Assembly (NCBI GenBank): GCA_002502095.1
Contig: DAPJ01000028.1
Coordinates: 70,724-134,723 of the forward strand
Length of the DNA: 64,000 bases
Direction: 5' to 3'
Origin: Euryarchaeota archaeon UBA62
GTDB taxonomy: Archaea; Thermoplasmatota; Poseidoniia; Poseidoniales; Thalassarchaeaceae
The notes beneath the pieces were generated by a model that ran no database searches, was not told the origin of the DNA, and saw only the letters and a program-made list of their open reading frames with translations. The position numbers were made by a program, and so were the translations under genes. Below are positions 17,888 through 26,927 of the stretch, piece by piece (position 1 is the stretch's first letter; each line of letters starts with the position of its first letter).

Positions 17888-18649
17888 ATGAAAATAAGGC
17901 TACATCAGTTTCTATCAAGGACAGGTCATTTCAGTTCTAAAAGTAAAGTCAAGAAGGCCGTATGGGACGGATCAATATCGGTTGGCGGGAGAATAGTGAA
18001 AAATATTTCATATGAGTTCAATCCGGATAAAAGGGAGGTAATTTACAATGGCATTAGATTGAGTCTTCCTATTAATTATCGCTACTTCATACTGAATAAG
18101 CCCAAGGGAGTAATATGCTCAAGGATAAATAAACATGAGAGGGCCCTAAACAAGAAATCTGTCTTTTCATTGTTTGAAAATCTTGTTGACCCGAATGTCT
18201 TGGACTCTTTGGTCACGGTGGGAAGGCTAGACGAAGGTACCACTGGACTTCTGATATTGACCAATGATGGCTCATTAGTAAATGACATCGCTAATCCGTC
18301 AAAAAATATTGGAAAGACCTATACTCTGAAAGTCTCTAAGAGGATAACTTCCGAATTTATCGATTCTATTAGAAAAGGAGTTACCATAGATATAGTCAGG
18401 GATGGCGTTACTGAGGAATATACCACTATGCCCGCCCAAGTAACAAAGATTAGTGACTACAGTATCGAAGTAACCATCTTCGAAGGGAAAAAGAGACAGA
18501 TCCGAAGAATGGTCGACGTACTTGGGAATAGGGTACTGCAATTGCATAGGGCCTCAATCGGAAGTTTGGATTTAGAATCCTATTCATTAGATCCCGGTCA
18601 GTACAAAGAGGAGTCAAGAGAAGAAATTGTACAAAGGATAGCCACTTAG
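17888..18649 (+). CDS. RsuA/RluB-family rRNA pseudouridine synthase
   Basis: A 253-residue enzyme that isomerises a specific uridine in rRNA. It has an N-terminal S4 RNA-binding domain (residues about 1-60) and the catalytic domain with GRLDEGTTGLLILTNDG, whose Asp (about residue 114) is the nucleophile, followed by EGKKRQIRRM near the C-terminus. This family is bacterial; most archaea use guide RNAs or TruB/Pus10 types instead, so horizontal acquisition is likely. Its codon use looks somewhat more AT-rich than its neighbours by eye. The target site cannot be assigned among the RsuA, RluB, RluE and RluF types. It ends convergently with carB. Confidence 0.9.
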   Translation: MKIRLHQFLSRTGHFSSKSKVKKAVWDGSISVGGRIVKNISYEFNPDKREVIYNGIRLSLPINYRYFILNKPKGVICSRINKHERALNKKSVFSLFENLVDPNVLDSLVTVGRLDEGTTGLLILTNDGSLVNDIANPSKNIGKTYTLKVSKRITSEFIDSIRKGVTIDIVRDGVTEEYTTMPAQVTKISDYSIEVTIFEGKKRQIRRMVDVLGNRVLQLHRASIGSLDLESYSLDPGQYKEESREEIVQRIAT

Positions 18650-18652
18650 ATT

Positions 18653-21600
18653 TCATTCTAGAGTTGAGATATCCAATAAACGCGGTTCTGGCGTTCCTAG
18701 TTGCATTTCAGCTATTGCTTCCACTTCCATCTTAGCCCCTGCCATTGTGGTTACAAAAGGGATATTGAGCTCTACGGCTAGTCTCCTCATCATATTACCG
18801 TCTAATACTGCCCCACCAGTAGCAGTAGGGGTGTTAATTACTAGCTGTATCATACCCCTCCTCATTAAATCAAGAGCATCGGGGGATTTTCTTTCTTCGA
18901 TTCTATAGCATGTCTCTACTTCCAGTGATCCAATCTCTCTGAGGGCGGATGCGGTACCTGGTGTAGCATGAATCTTGAAGCCCATCTCTTGCAGACGTTT
19001 TGCTAGCTCAATTGTACCACTCTTGTCCTCATCCTTGACAGTAATATAGACCCCACCAGATGTAGGAACGGGTAACTCTGTAGCCATTCTAGCTTTGAGA
19101 TACGCAGCTGCTGGCCTTACGTGTGAGCCCATTACCTCCCCTGTCGACTTCATCTCGGGACCAGGTGCGGGATCTAGGCCCCTTAGTTTTATGAATGGGA
19201 AAACTGGAGCCTTTACAGATACTGCCTCAGTCTGTGGCTTGGGTATATCAAGAGAGGAAAGTTTCTCCCCGAGAGCCACTCTTGCAGCTATTCTAGCAAG
19301 AGGGACCCCAGTAGCTTTGGCAACAAAGGGGAATGTTCTTGATCCTCTTGGATTCACCTCTAAAACGTATAGTTCCTCGTCCCTAATGGCGAATTGAATA
19401 TTGTAACAACCTCTAATTCCTAGTTCTAGGCCAATAGTAGTGGTCCATTCCTCGACCTTTGAGAGTACACCTTGAGAGATATTCTGAGGTGGAATGAAGC
19501 AAGTGGAGTCACCTGAATGGATTCCAGCTTCTTCTAAATGCTCCATGATTGCCCCAATCAGAACTTCTTCTCCATCGCAGACAGCATCGACATCAAGCTC
19601 TATGGCATTACCTAGATACTCGTCAATTAGTAACGGCCTATCGGGAGAAAGGAAAGCCTCGCCCATGTATGCCTCCAATTGCCTATCATTCGATAGTATC
19701 TCCATCCCTCTTCCCCCTAAGACATAGGATGGTCGAATTAGAACTGGGTATCCAATGGAAGAAACCGCCTTCCTGACTCCTTCTGAATCTATGGCAGTCA
19801 TACCTCTTGGCATATCCAATTGACACCTCTCAGCAAAATCTTCGAATCTCTGCCTATCACTAGCCTCATCCACAGCTTCAGGGGTAGTACCTTCAATTAC
19901 CAAATTTAGACCTAATTTTTCGAGATGGGATAGATTATCTGAAAGTGGTAAAGCCAGATTGATTGCAGTCTGGCCGCCGAACTGAAGGAGTATTCCATGA
20001 GCTTTCTCTCGGAGTAAAATCTCGGAAACTGATTCCAGATTTAGTGGATCGAAATATAGCCTGTCACTAGTATCGAAATCAGTTGAAACGGTTTCAGGAT
20101 TATTATTGATAATAATTGCCTCATGCCCCATTTCCCTTATCGCTCCTACGGCATGGACACAACCATAATCAAACTCTATGCCTTGACCAATTCTGATGGG
20201 CCCAGAACCAATAACGACTATTCTTTGCCTGGACTTAGTCTCCAAACCTGGAACTAAATCAACACCATTTTCCCCAGTTCCCCCCTCATATGTTGAGTAA
20301 TAGTAAGGAGTGACAGCGGCGAACTCTGCCGCACAAGAGTCAACCATTCTAAATCGTGGATGGATGCCCAATTGATGTCTTCTGATTGTAACCGATGCCT
20401 CCCCCCTTCCCGATGGTAGATTCTTGAATCCAGAGGGAGGGAACCCACATAGTGCATCTGCAATATGTAAATCTGTAAATCCTACTCCTTTCCAAGATCT
20501 CATCTCGGACTCGGGGATTTCAGAAGGACGAAGTCCCATCTCACCAGCGGCCCTAATCTCAGTCTCAACAGCGGCCATTTTCTCGAATCTGTGTAAGAAC
20601 CACCTGGTTACTCCTCCAGTTAAGTCCCTAACATCCTCTAGCGAATACCCTCTTCTGAATGCCTCCATAATTGCAGACATTCTCCTATCTGTGGGCACCC
20701 TAAGCCAATCTTCTAAAATTGCAGTAGGGAGTTCCTCGGAAGACCTCTCATCCATAGACTCGCCTCCTGAAGAATCGGCCATCGTGAGGGGTCTTGGATG
20801 TGGTTTGCCATACTCTAGACTTGCCCATGCCTTGAGGAAAGCCTCTTCGAAACACCTTCCAATTGCCATTACTTCTCCTGTCGACTTCATGGAGGTTCCA
20901 ATTGTTCTATCAGCTGTCCTAAATTTATCGAATGGCCATCTTGGTATTTTCACTACACAGTAGTCCAATGTAGGTTCGAAAGCTGCAGTTGTCCCCTCAC
21001 CGGTGATTGGATTAGGTAGCTCATCTAGAGTATATCCTACAGCAATCAGGGCAGCCATTCTAGCAATTGGGTAGCCTGTTGCCTTAGATGCCAAAGCCGA
21101 CGAGCGTGATACTCTCGGATTGACCTCGATAACTCGATACTGCCCTGTGGACTGCTCTACTGCAAACTGAACATTGCAACCACCTTTGATATTGAGTCTT
21201 CTAATAAGTTTCAAGGCCGCGTCTCTCAACATCTGATGATCTCTATCTGAAAGAGTCTGTTGGGGTGCAACGACAACAGATTCACCCGTATGTACGCCCA
21301 TTGGGTCTAGATTCTCCATAGTGCAGACGATAATCGCGTTATCCGCGGCGTCCCTCATCACCTCGTACTCATGTTCTTGCCATCCCAAGATGCTGACCTC
21401 AATGAGTACTTGACCTATGGCCGATTGCAGAAGTCCCTGGCTGGCAATCTCAACTAGCTCCCCTTTGTTGAATGCAGTTCCCCCTCCTAGTCCACCTAGT
21501 GTGAAAGCTGGACGAATAAGAAGAGGGTATTTTCCAATCTTATCTGCGGCATCTAGCACCTCATTGATTGACGAGCAGGCTACTGCTTCGCATACTGGAA

Positions 21601-22021
21601 GATCGATACCCTCGCAGACTCTTTTGAAGAGATCTCTATCTTCGGCCTCGTCTATAGAGGCTAAATCACAGCCTATCAATTCTACTCCTAACTCGTCCAA
21701 TGAGCCATCCTTGGCCAGAGCGGAGGCGATATTTAGTGCCGTTTGACCGCCCATGCCTGCTAGAATAGCATCTGGTTTCTCTAGCTCGAGTATTCTCTTG
21801 ACAACCTCAGGGAGAAGGGGCTCAATGTATATCCTATCTGCCATTTCTGGGTCATTCTGAATTGTCGCTGGATTAGAATTGATCAATATTACTTCGTATC
21901 CATCATCTCTCAAAGCCCTACATGCCTGAGAGCCAGAAAAATCAAACTCAGCCGCCTGACCGATTCTAATGGGTCCGCTCCCAAGTATTACTATTCTTGA
22001 GAGATCGTTCCTTCGGGGCAC
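18653..22021 (-). CDS. carB: Carbamoyl-phosphate synthase, large subunit
   Basis: Makes carbamoyl phosphate from bicarbonate, ATP and ammonia for pyrimidine and arginine synthesis. The 1122-residue protein consists of two homologous ATP-grasp halves: VILGSGPIRIGQAAEFDFSG begins the first and VVIGSGPIRIGQGIEFDYGC the second, each followed by GGQTALN or GGQTAIN. The last 130 residues are an MGS-like regulatory domain (GGVYITVKDEDKSG, IHATPGTASALREIG). It is slightly longer than the roughly 1070-residue bacterial protein. The GTG start shares one base with the carA stop (TAGTG), showing tight coupling. Confidence 0.96.
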   Translation of the reverse strand: MPRRNDLSRIVILGSGPIRIGQAAEFDFSGSQACRALRDDGYEVILINSNPATIQNDPEMADRIYIEPLLPEVVKRILELEKPDAILAGMGGQTALNIASALAKDGSLDELGVELIGCDLASIDEAEDRDLFKRVCEGIDLPVCEAVACSSINEVLDAADKIGKYPLLIRPAFTLGGLGGGTAFNKGELVEIASQGLLQSAIGQVLIEVSILGWQEHEYEVMRDAADNAIIVCTMENLDPMGVHTGESVVVAPQQTLSDRDHQMLRDAALKLIRRLNIKGGCNVQFAVEQSTGQYRVIEVNPRVSRSSALASKATGYPIARMAALIAVGYTLDELPNPITGEGTTAAFEPTLDYCVVKIPRWPFDKFRTADRTIGTSMKSTGEVMAIGRCFEEAFLKAWASLEYGKPHPRPLTMADSSGGESMDERSSEELPTAILEDWLRVPTDRRMSAIMEAFRRGYSLEDVRDLTGGVTRWFLHRFEKMAAVETEIRAAGEMGLRPSEIPESEMRSWKGVGFTDLHIADALCGFPPSGFKNLPSGRGEASVTIRRHQLGIHPRFRMVDSCAAEFAAVTPYYYSTYEGGTGENGVDLVPGLETKSRQRIVVIGSGPIRIGQGIEFDYGCVHAVGAIREMGHEAIIINNNPETVSTDFDTSDRLYFDPLNLESVSEILLREKAHGILLQFGGQTAINLALPLSDNLSHLEKLGLNLVIEGTTPEAVDEASDRQRFEDFAERCQLDMPRGMTAIDSEGVRKAVSSIGYPVLIRPSYVLGGRGMEILSNDRQLEAYMGEAFLSPDRPLLIDEYLGNAIELDVDAVCDGEEVLIGAIMEHLEEAGIHSGDSTCFIPPQNISQGVLSKVEEWTTTIGLELGIRGCYNIQFAIRDEELYVLEVNPRGSRTFPFVAKATGVPLARIAARVALGEKLSSLDIPKPQTEAVSVKAPVFPFIKLRGLDPAPGPEMKSTGEVMGSHVRPAAAYLKARMATELPVPTSGGVYITVKDEDKSGTIELAKRLQEMGFKIHATPGTASALREIGSLEVETCYRIEERKSPDALDLMRRGMIQLVINTPTATGGAVLDGNMMRRLAVELNIPFVTTMAGAKMEVEAIAEMQLGTPEPRLLDISTLE

Positions 22022-23355
22022 TAATTCCCACCTCCTCCAATGATGGCTGGTTGTGGGTCTCCTGAAAGGTGGTCAGCAACTATATCAGCAAATCTATCGA
22101 ACAGTGGGGAAGCGTCATGTGGCCCAGGACAGGCCTCGGGATGGAACTGGATGGTGAATGCTGGCTTCCCAACTAAATCTAGGCCCTCGACAGTCCTGTC
22201 ATTGGCATTTACATGTCTGACTGTAAATTCGGCCTCTAAGATATTACTTCCGGCAACGGAGCATGTTCCTGAGGGATGGGGGGCGAGCATTCCTTTACTG
22301 GGGTCTTCTACTGCAAACCCATGATTCTGACTTGTAATGTCAACCTTGCCGGTGACCAGATCAAGAACGGGCTGATTTGATCCCCTATGGCCGTACCTGA
22401 GCTTGTATGTCCTGAGTCCCGCTGCTAGGCCCATGAGTTGGTGCCCCAGGCAAATCCCCATCACCGGCATATCTGATCTGACGGCAGCGGCGAGAGTGTC
22501 ACGGGCCGTTGTAGCTGTCCCGGGGTGAGCTGGATCTCCGGGACCATTAGATGCGAAAAGAGCGTCCGGCTTCCAATCCTCCATTATTTCTTGGAATGGC
22601 ATTGAAGCAGGGCACCAGACTACCTCAAATCTACTACAAAGCTCTCTGATGATATTATACTTTATTCCACAGTCTAATACTGCCAATCTGGGAAGCTTCT
22701 GGCCATTTTCACCTATAGCTCCCGGATTAGCAATAACAGGCTTGTCAACAGTCACTGATTTTACCAGATCTTCGTGATCTGGAGGAGTCATTTTTGACAA
22801 TATTCTTTCCATTTCTCTCGCCTTGTCGACAGGTCCGAAAACACACAAGAGAGTCCCATATTCCCTTACTCTTCTGGTTAGGTCCCTTGTATCAACTCCT
22901 TGGATTCCTGGAACGCCGTGCAATAAAAGTAAATCATGAACGCTACCGACGGAATCCCTGTGGTCAGGAATAGGCATCATTTGTTTACATACTACTCCCC
23001 TAGGGTGGACCCTTGAGGACTCTGATATTTGAGGAATTATGCCATAATTTCCCAACAGAGGCCAGGTGAATGTCAGTACTTGGCCAGCGAACGAAGGGTC
23101 TGTCAGGCTCTCTTGATATCCAGCCATCCCGGTTGTGAAAACTAGTTCTCCTTGAGCAATAGTTTCAGCTCCAAATAGAACTCCATTGTATCTGGTACCG
23201 TCTGCCAGAATCAACAATCCAGGCGCCTCACCAGGTGGATTTCTACTCTGTGAACCAACAAGTCCATCTGCGGCATCTGGGAAAGTTGGTGCGTCTGAAA
23301 CTCCGGGAATATCTGCGCCGGGAATGAATCCGCGTTGCAGTCCCGACCCCGACAT
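22021..23355 (-). CDS. carA: Carbamoyl-phosphate synthase, small (glutaminase) subunit
   Basis: Hydrolyses glutamine and channels ammonia to CarB. The class I amidotransferase triad is clear: C302 in MGICLGHQLMG, with H405 and E407 in IQFHPEACPGPHD. The N-terminal CPSase domain begins at PGLLILADGTRYNG (about residue 45), so the first 44 Pro/Gly-rich residues are an extension not seen in typical CarA. Either the extension is real or translation starts further in, although no better start with a ribosome binding site is obvious. It is the promoter-proximal gene of the carAB pair. Confidence 0.95.
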   Translation of the reverse strand: MSGSGLQRGFIPGADIPGVSDAPTFPDAADGLVGSQSRNPPGEAPGLLILADGTRYNGVLFGAETIAQGELVFTTGMAGYQESLTDPSFAGQVLTFTWPLLGNYGIIPQISESSRVHPRGVVCKQMMPIPDHRDSVGSVHDLLLLHGVPGIQGVDTRDLTRRVREYGTLLCVFGPVDKAREMERILSKMTPPDHEDLVKSVTVDKPVIANPGAIGENGQKLPRLAVLDCGIKYNIIRELCSRFEVVWCPASMPFQEIMEDWKPDALFASNGPGDPAHPGTATTARDTLAAAVRSDMPVMGICLGHQLMGLAAGLRTYKLRYGHRGSNQPVLDLVTGKVDITSQNHGFAVEDPSKGMLAPHPSGTCSVAGSNILEAEFTVRHVNANDRTVEGLDLVGKPAFTIQFHPEACPGPHDASPLFDRFADIVADHLSGDPQPAIIGGGGN

Positions 23356-23412
23356 CAGCGAAGCTGCACAAATACGTCACTTAATCATTGATGAAGAATT
23401 ATGCCTTTTCAC

Positions 23413-23967
23413 TCACTGGTCCTCGTTAGTAACAAGTATCTTTCCATCATCACTGGGGACTACAGAAACTGATCCTCCTGGAAAGTCACCAGGTTCCCGT
23501 GGCCCTAGGTATGAATTTAGGAATACAGCAAGTGCGGCCACCTCTGAATGAGGTTGGTTCCCTACTGCGACATTGTAGTTGGCTAACCCGAATAGTTCCC
23601 CTGGGACCTTTGTCCCCCCTACAACGACTGCTACCTCCCCTTCTAATGGGATTTTATCTGTAATTTCATTCCAAGACTTCCCGTACATTGTGAGATGGAC
23701 TATAGTCCCTCCTGATTTTGAAAATGACCTGAGCCATTTCATTGGCTTCCCCTCGTATCTGCAACTTAACTGACCACCGAATCTGGACGTAACAGATTTC
23801 CAAGTCTCAATAGGAGTAGGGTCGTCATCTCCTGAAAGTATTACCTCGTCAGCACCGAATGCTCTGGCAGTTAGTCCAAGGTGAGAGGTCATTCTCTTAT
23901 CTCGGTCTACTCTATGCCCTAGCCTCAAAACCGAGACTTTCAGAGTAGAGTCATCCGTCATAGTCAT
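23413..23967 (-). CDS. tRNA 2'-O-methyltransferase Trm56
   Basis: An archaeal SPOUT-class enzyme that methylates the ribose of C56 in the tRNA T-loop. The 184-residue protein begins VSVLRLGHRVDRDKRMTSH and contains GLTARAFGAD, the segment VVVGGTKVPGELF and the knot region NYNVAVGNQPHSEVAALAVFL, all typical of aTrm56. Length is right for the family. Its start overlaps the stop of the upstream membrane protein gene by 4 bases, so the two are likely cotranslated. carA follows after about 57 bases. Confidence 0.92.
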   Translation of the reverse strand: MTMTDDSTLKVSVLRLGHRVDRDKRMTSHLGLTARAFGADEVILSGDDDPTPIETWKSVTSRFGGQLSCRYEGKPMKWLRSFSKSGGTIVHLTMYGKSWNEITDKIPLEGEVAVVVGGTKVPGELFGLANYNVAVGNQPHSEVAALAVFLNSYLGPREPGDFPGGSVSVVPSDDGKILVTNEDQ

Positions 23968-24635
23968 CCCAGAGGAGGAGTTCCTTCTTCATTTACAATT
24001 GGGTTATCTTGCATAGTAGTCTGAGGAAATAAATCCACTCCCATGTTCATCATCGTACTTCTGACCCATTGAAGAAGTATGGCATCCCAAAAGAACGTGG
24101 TTGCCATGCCGACCATTATCGCCATCGCAACAAGTCGACCTGAGGCGAATATTGCCACTTGCATCTCTATTTCTGGACCTATTATTGCATTGCCCAAAGG
24201 CTCTAGGATGTAGAACATAATTATCACAATTAGGATACCTCCAATATTATTCAGAATAGCGTTTCCAGTCTCCCTTCCTACTGACATTATGAAAGTAGCC
24301 ATTAGAGCTAAAACAGGGATAATGATACTTATTTCTCTGAAGGTAAATTCCCCGATTAGAGATATTGGTATATCGGCATCTCCAAGTGAAGAGCCTCCTT
24401 TATCCACAGATATCCACCAGAAAACCGCAGTCATCGAGGCAAGAGCTCCGGATACTAACCCCCTGAAGCTTATCATTTCCCTGATATCATGACGATCGGA
24501 GGGCTGGAGTCTCTGGATTATGGACTCCATTAATTCAAGAGATTCGCTAGTTGGACCGTCGGGTCCGCTAGATTGATTCATATTGCCCATATGGGCGTTT
24601 AGAGGCTCTTCAGAACCCTGGTCTCCCATCACCAT
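23964..24635 (-). CDS. Multi-pass membrane protein of unknown function
   Basis: A 223-residue protein I do not recognise. The first 55 residues are polar and soluble. About four hydrophobic helices follow: near residues 58-76, 96-116, 122-146 and 158-180. The C-terminal 40 residues are polar. No catalytic or cofactor motif is evident. The ATG at 24635 is nearly back to back with the folP start on the other strand, and the 3' end overlaps trm56 by 4 bases. Composition does not differ from its neighbours. A transport or membrane-organisation role would be guesswork. Confidence 0.7.
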   Translation of the reverse strand: MVMGDQGSEEPLNAHMGNMNQSSGPDGPTSESLELMESIIQRLQPSDRHDIREMISFRGLVSGALASMTAVFWWISVDKGGSSLGDADIPISLIGEFTFREISIIIPVLALMATFIMSVGRETGNAILNNIGGILIVIIMFYILEPLGNAIIGPEIEMQVAIFASGRLVAMAIMVGMATTFFWDAILLQWVRSTMMNMGVDLFPQTTMQDNPIVNEEGTPPLG

Positions 24636-24642
24636 CGCTATA

Positions 24643-25524
24643 ATGCGACTCGGTCACATCATAAAGCATGCGTCGAATGGCGTGCCGAACATGCCCGACT
24701 GGCGACCTAAACTCAGAAGCCGCGCCGATGGAAATCCGAGGATAATGGGTATTCTCAATATTACTCCAGATTCATTTCACGGTCAATCCAGATACGAAAC
24801 AGTAGAGTCTGCAACTAAGGAGGCAATTGCTATGGCCGAGAATGGTGCAGATTGGATAGATGTAGGCGGGGAGTCGACAAGGCCGGGTTCGCGGGCTGTA
24901 CCTCCTCGGGAGGAAGAGTCCAGAGTAGTACCTGTGATTCAATCCATTAGAGACGAGTTGCCGGACATAGGGATCTCAATAGATACCAGGAGGTCCGCTG
25001 TGGCATCGGCATCATTACAGGCTGGTGCGGATATGATTAACGATGTTTCATCTCTCGGGGATTCCGGTATGGCGGGCGTCATAGTTGAATATGGATGTCC
25101 TGTTTGTCTCATGCACATGAAAGGAACTCCCGAAAATATGCAAAAAAATCCACAATACTCTGATGTAGTATCTGAAGTCAGGAAGAGTTTGGCAGATTCT
25201 ACTTCTAAGTTAAATCTCCTAGGAGTGGATAATTCCAGGATTATTGTCGATCCAGGGATTGGTTTCGGGAAGCTCCTACAGCATAATCTGTCCTTGTTGT
25301 CATCAGGTAGAGATGTTTTACCCGAGGAAGACATGGGCTTGATGTGGGGAGTAAGCAGAAAAAGTATGTTTGCTGATCTTCTCGGTAGAAATTCTACTGA
25401 GGACAGGCTAGCAGGAAGTCTGGGAGTTGCTTCAAAAGCTCGTAGCTATGGTGTTGATATTATCAGGGTCCATGATGTCGCAGAGCACGAGGACCTGTTT
25501 TCCACAATCAACTCCCTGAGGTGA
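24643..25524 (+). CDS. folP: Dihydropteroate synthase
   Basis: Condenses hydroxymethyldihydropterin diphosphate with p-aminobenzoate in folate synthesis. The TIM-barrel signatures are complete: MGILNITPDSFHGQ, GADWIDVGGESTRPGS, SIDTRRSAVA, MINDVSSLGD, CLMHMKGTPENMQ, VDPGIGFGK and GVSRKSMF. I choose the ATG at 24643 because earlier starts would run into the divergent gene; an ATG further in (MPDWRPKL) is also possible. Presence of FolP points to a bacterial-type folate pathway, uncommon in methanogens but seen in several other archaea. It is followed after 3 to 9 bases by a TraB-family gene. Confidence 0.93.
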   Translation: MRLGHIIKHASNGVPNMPDWRPKLRSRADGNPRIMGILNITPDSFHGQSRYETVESATKEAIAMAENGADWIDVGGESTRPGSRAVPPREEESRVVPVIQSIRDELPDIGISIDTRRSAVASASLQAGADMINDVSSLGDSGMAGVIVEYGCPVCLMHMKGTPENMQKNPQYSDVVSEVRKSLADSTSKLNLLGVDNSRIIVDPGIGFGKLLQHNLSLLSSGRDVLPEEDMGLMWGVSRKSMFADLLGRNSTEDRLAGSLGVASKARSYGVDIIRVHDVAEHEDLFSTINSLR

Positions 25525-25533
25525 ATATTGACT

Positions 25534-26697
25534 ATGGATACAGATAACATTGTTGACTTCTCTCCTAGTCTTAGACTGGTAGGGACTGCACATGTCAGTA
25601 GTAAATCTGTAGAGATGGTCAGAAAGGAGATTTCTGAATATGAACCAGATATCGTCGCAGTTGAACTATGCAAATCTAGGCTTTCATCTCTTAAAGAGCC
25701 TGAATCTCTGGACTCTGAAGATCTATTGAAGATAATCAAAGAAGGAAAATCTCCAATGATTCTTCTACAATCTGCCTTGGCCGCTCAACAGAGAAAAATG
25801 GGACTGACTACTGGGGAGAAGCCCGGAGCTGAGCTTCTAGAAGCGGTACAAAGTGCAGAGGAGTCTAATATCCCTGTTGAAATGATAGACAGAGATGTAG
25901 TGGTTACCCTTAGAAGAGCTTGGCGCGGGATGGGAATTATTGAGAAGTGGAGAGTTCTCAGCACCCTCCTCCTAGATGAGGAGGAGGAGGAGGAGCTTTC
26001 CATAGATGAGATATTGGGGGACTCCGATATGTTGAGTAAGATGATGGAGGATGCTAGAGATGTTGCACCAGGTGCGGGAGAAGTCCTTATCGATGAGAGA
26101 GATGCTTTCCTGGCTGGAAGAATCCAACAAATAAGTGGCAATGGAAAGGTACTGGCAGTGGTTGGTGCTGGACATCTGGAAGGGATTGTAGACAATCTCA
26201 ATAATCCACCGATGGATATTAATTCTAGACTAGCTGAACTCAGTACAGAACCATCGAAGAAGATATGGCCCAAGGTAATAATGGCGGCAGTACCACTTTT
26301 CCTGTTTGGATCGGTAGGCTATATGGCATACAATGGAGATATGGAAGAAATATGGCAGACTGCGGAGACATGGTTGGTACTCAATGCGGTACTTGCGGGA
26401 CTAGGGGTATTGATAGTTAGAGGCCATCCTTTGTCCATTTTAGCAGGGGCTTTGGCTTCGCCGATTACCTCTCTCAACCCAGCTCTCGCTGCAGGATGGT
26501 TCGCTGGATATGCCCAGATTAAGGTAGACGGACCAACGGGGGGCGATGCTCAAGAATTTCTCGTTCTGGATGATTTCTCACTATTATGGAGAAATCGAGT
26601 TGGGAAGGTTCTGATGGTCACCATGATGGGGAACATGGGCTCATCTATAGGAGCGTGGTTGGCTGGCGGAGCTATTTTTATGCAACTATTCGGCTAA
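25534..26697 (+). CDS. TraB-family membrane protein
   Basis: A protein of about 387 residues of the TraB/PrgY family, named after an enterococcal protein that shuts down peptide pheromone. The N-terminal domain has the signature LVGTAHVSSKSVEMV and EPDIVAVELCKSR; GxxH and ExxxR-type motifs there suggest a metal-dependent hydrolase, consistent with the Tiki/TraB superfamily. The C-terminal 150 residues contain several membrane helices (for example IWPKVIMAAVPLFLFGSVGY). A run of five Glu residues sits near residue 150. TTG at 25528 is an alternative start. The substrate is unknown. Confidence 0.85.
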   Translation: MDTDNIVDFSPSLRLVGTAHVSSKSVEMVRKEISEYEPDIVAVELCKSRLSSLKEPESLDSEDLLKIIKEGKSPMILLQSALAAQQRKMGLTTGEKPGAELLEAVQSAEESNIPVEMIDRDVVVTLRRAWRGMGIIEKWRVLSTLLLDEEEEEELSIDEILGDSDMLSKMMEDARDVAPGAGEVLIDERDAFLAGRIQQISGNGKVLAVVGAGHLEGIVDNLNNPPMDINSRLAELSTEPSKKIWPKVIMAAVPLFLFGSVGYMAYNGDMEEIWQTAETWLVLNAVLAGLGVLIVRGHPLSILAGALASPITSLNPALAAGWFAGYAQIKVDGPTGGDAQEFLVLDDFSLLWRNRVGKVLMVTMMGNMGSSIGAWLAGGAIFMQLFG

Positions 26698-26900
26698 TCC
26701 TCTTGACCCCATTCAAGGGAGCTCCATCCTCTTTCATGCACATAGTAAAGTATCAACTTGGTCACTACCTCTAACCCTGCAATTGACGCTGCAATTACTT
26801 CATCAGAGGTGAATAACCAAGCTAGAATGAAGGTGTCGGTAGTGGCTATAACTCTCCATGTAATGGTCTTGGCCAAACTACGCTTTTTACTAGCGGCCAT
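26694..26900 (-). CDS. Small DUF2061 membrane protein
   Basis: A 68-residue protein with the DUF2061 pattern: basic N-terminus SKKRSLAKTITWRVIATTDT, then a hydrophobic helix (FILAWLFTS) and a second one (IAASIAGLEVVTKLILYYVHERGW). The family is found in bacteria and archaea as stand-alone two-helix membrane proteins, and sometimes fused to CysC-like kinases. No function is established. It overlaps the 3' end of the convergent TraB-family gene by 4 bases. Confidence 0.88.
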   Translation of the reverse strand: MAASKKRSLAKTITWRVIATTDTFILAWLFTSDEVIAASIAGLEVVTKLILYYVHERGWSSLEWGQED

Positions 26901-26927
26901 TATTCACCTCTATCATCTGTAAATAAT

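Noticed and set aside
25977..25996. GAG repeat that looks like a microsatellite.
   Set aside because: It is coding and gives a short Glu run in the TraB-family protein.
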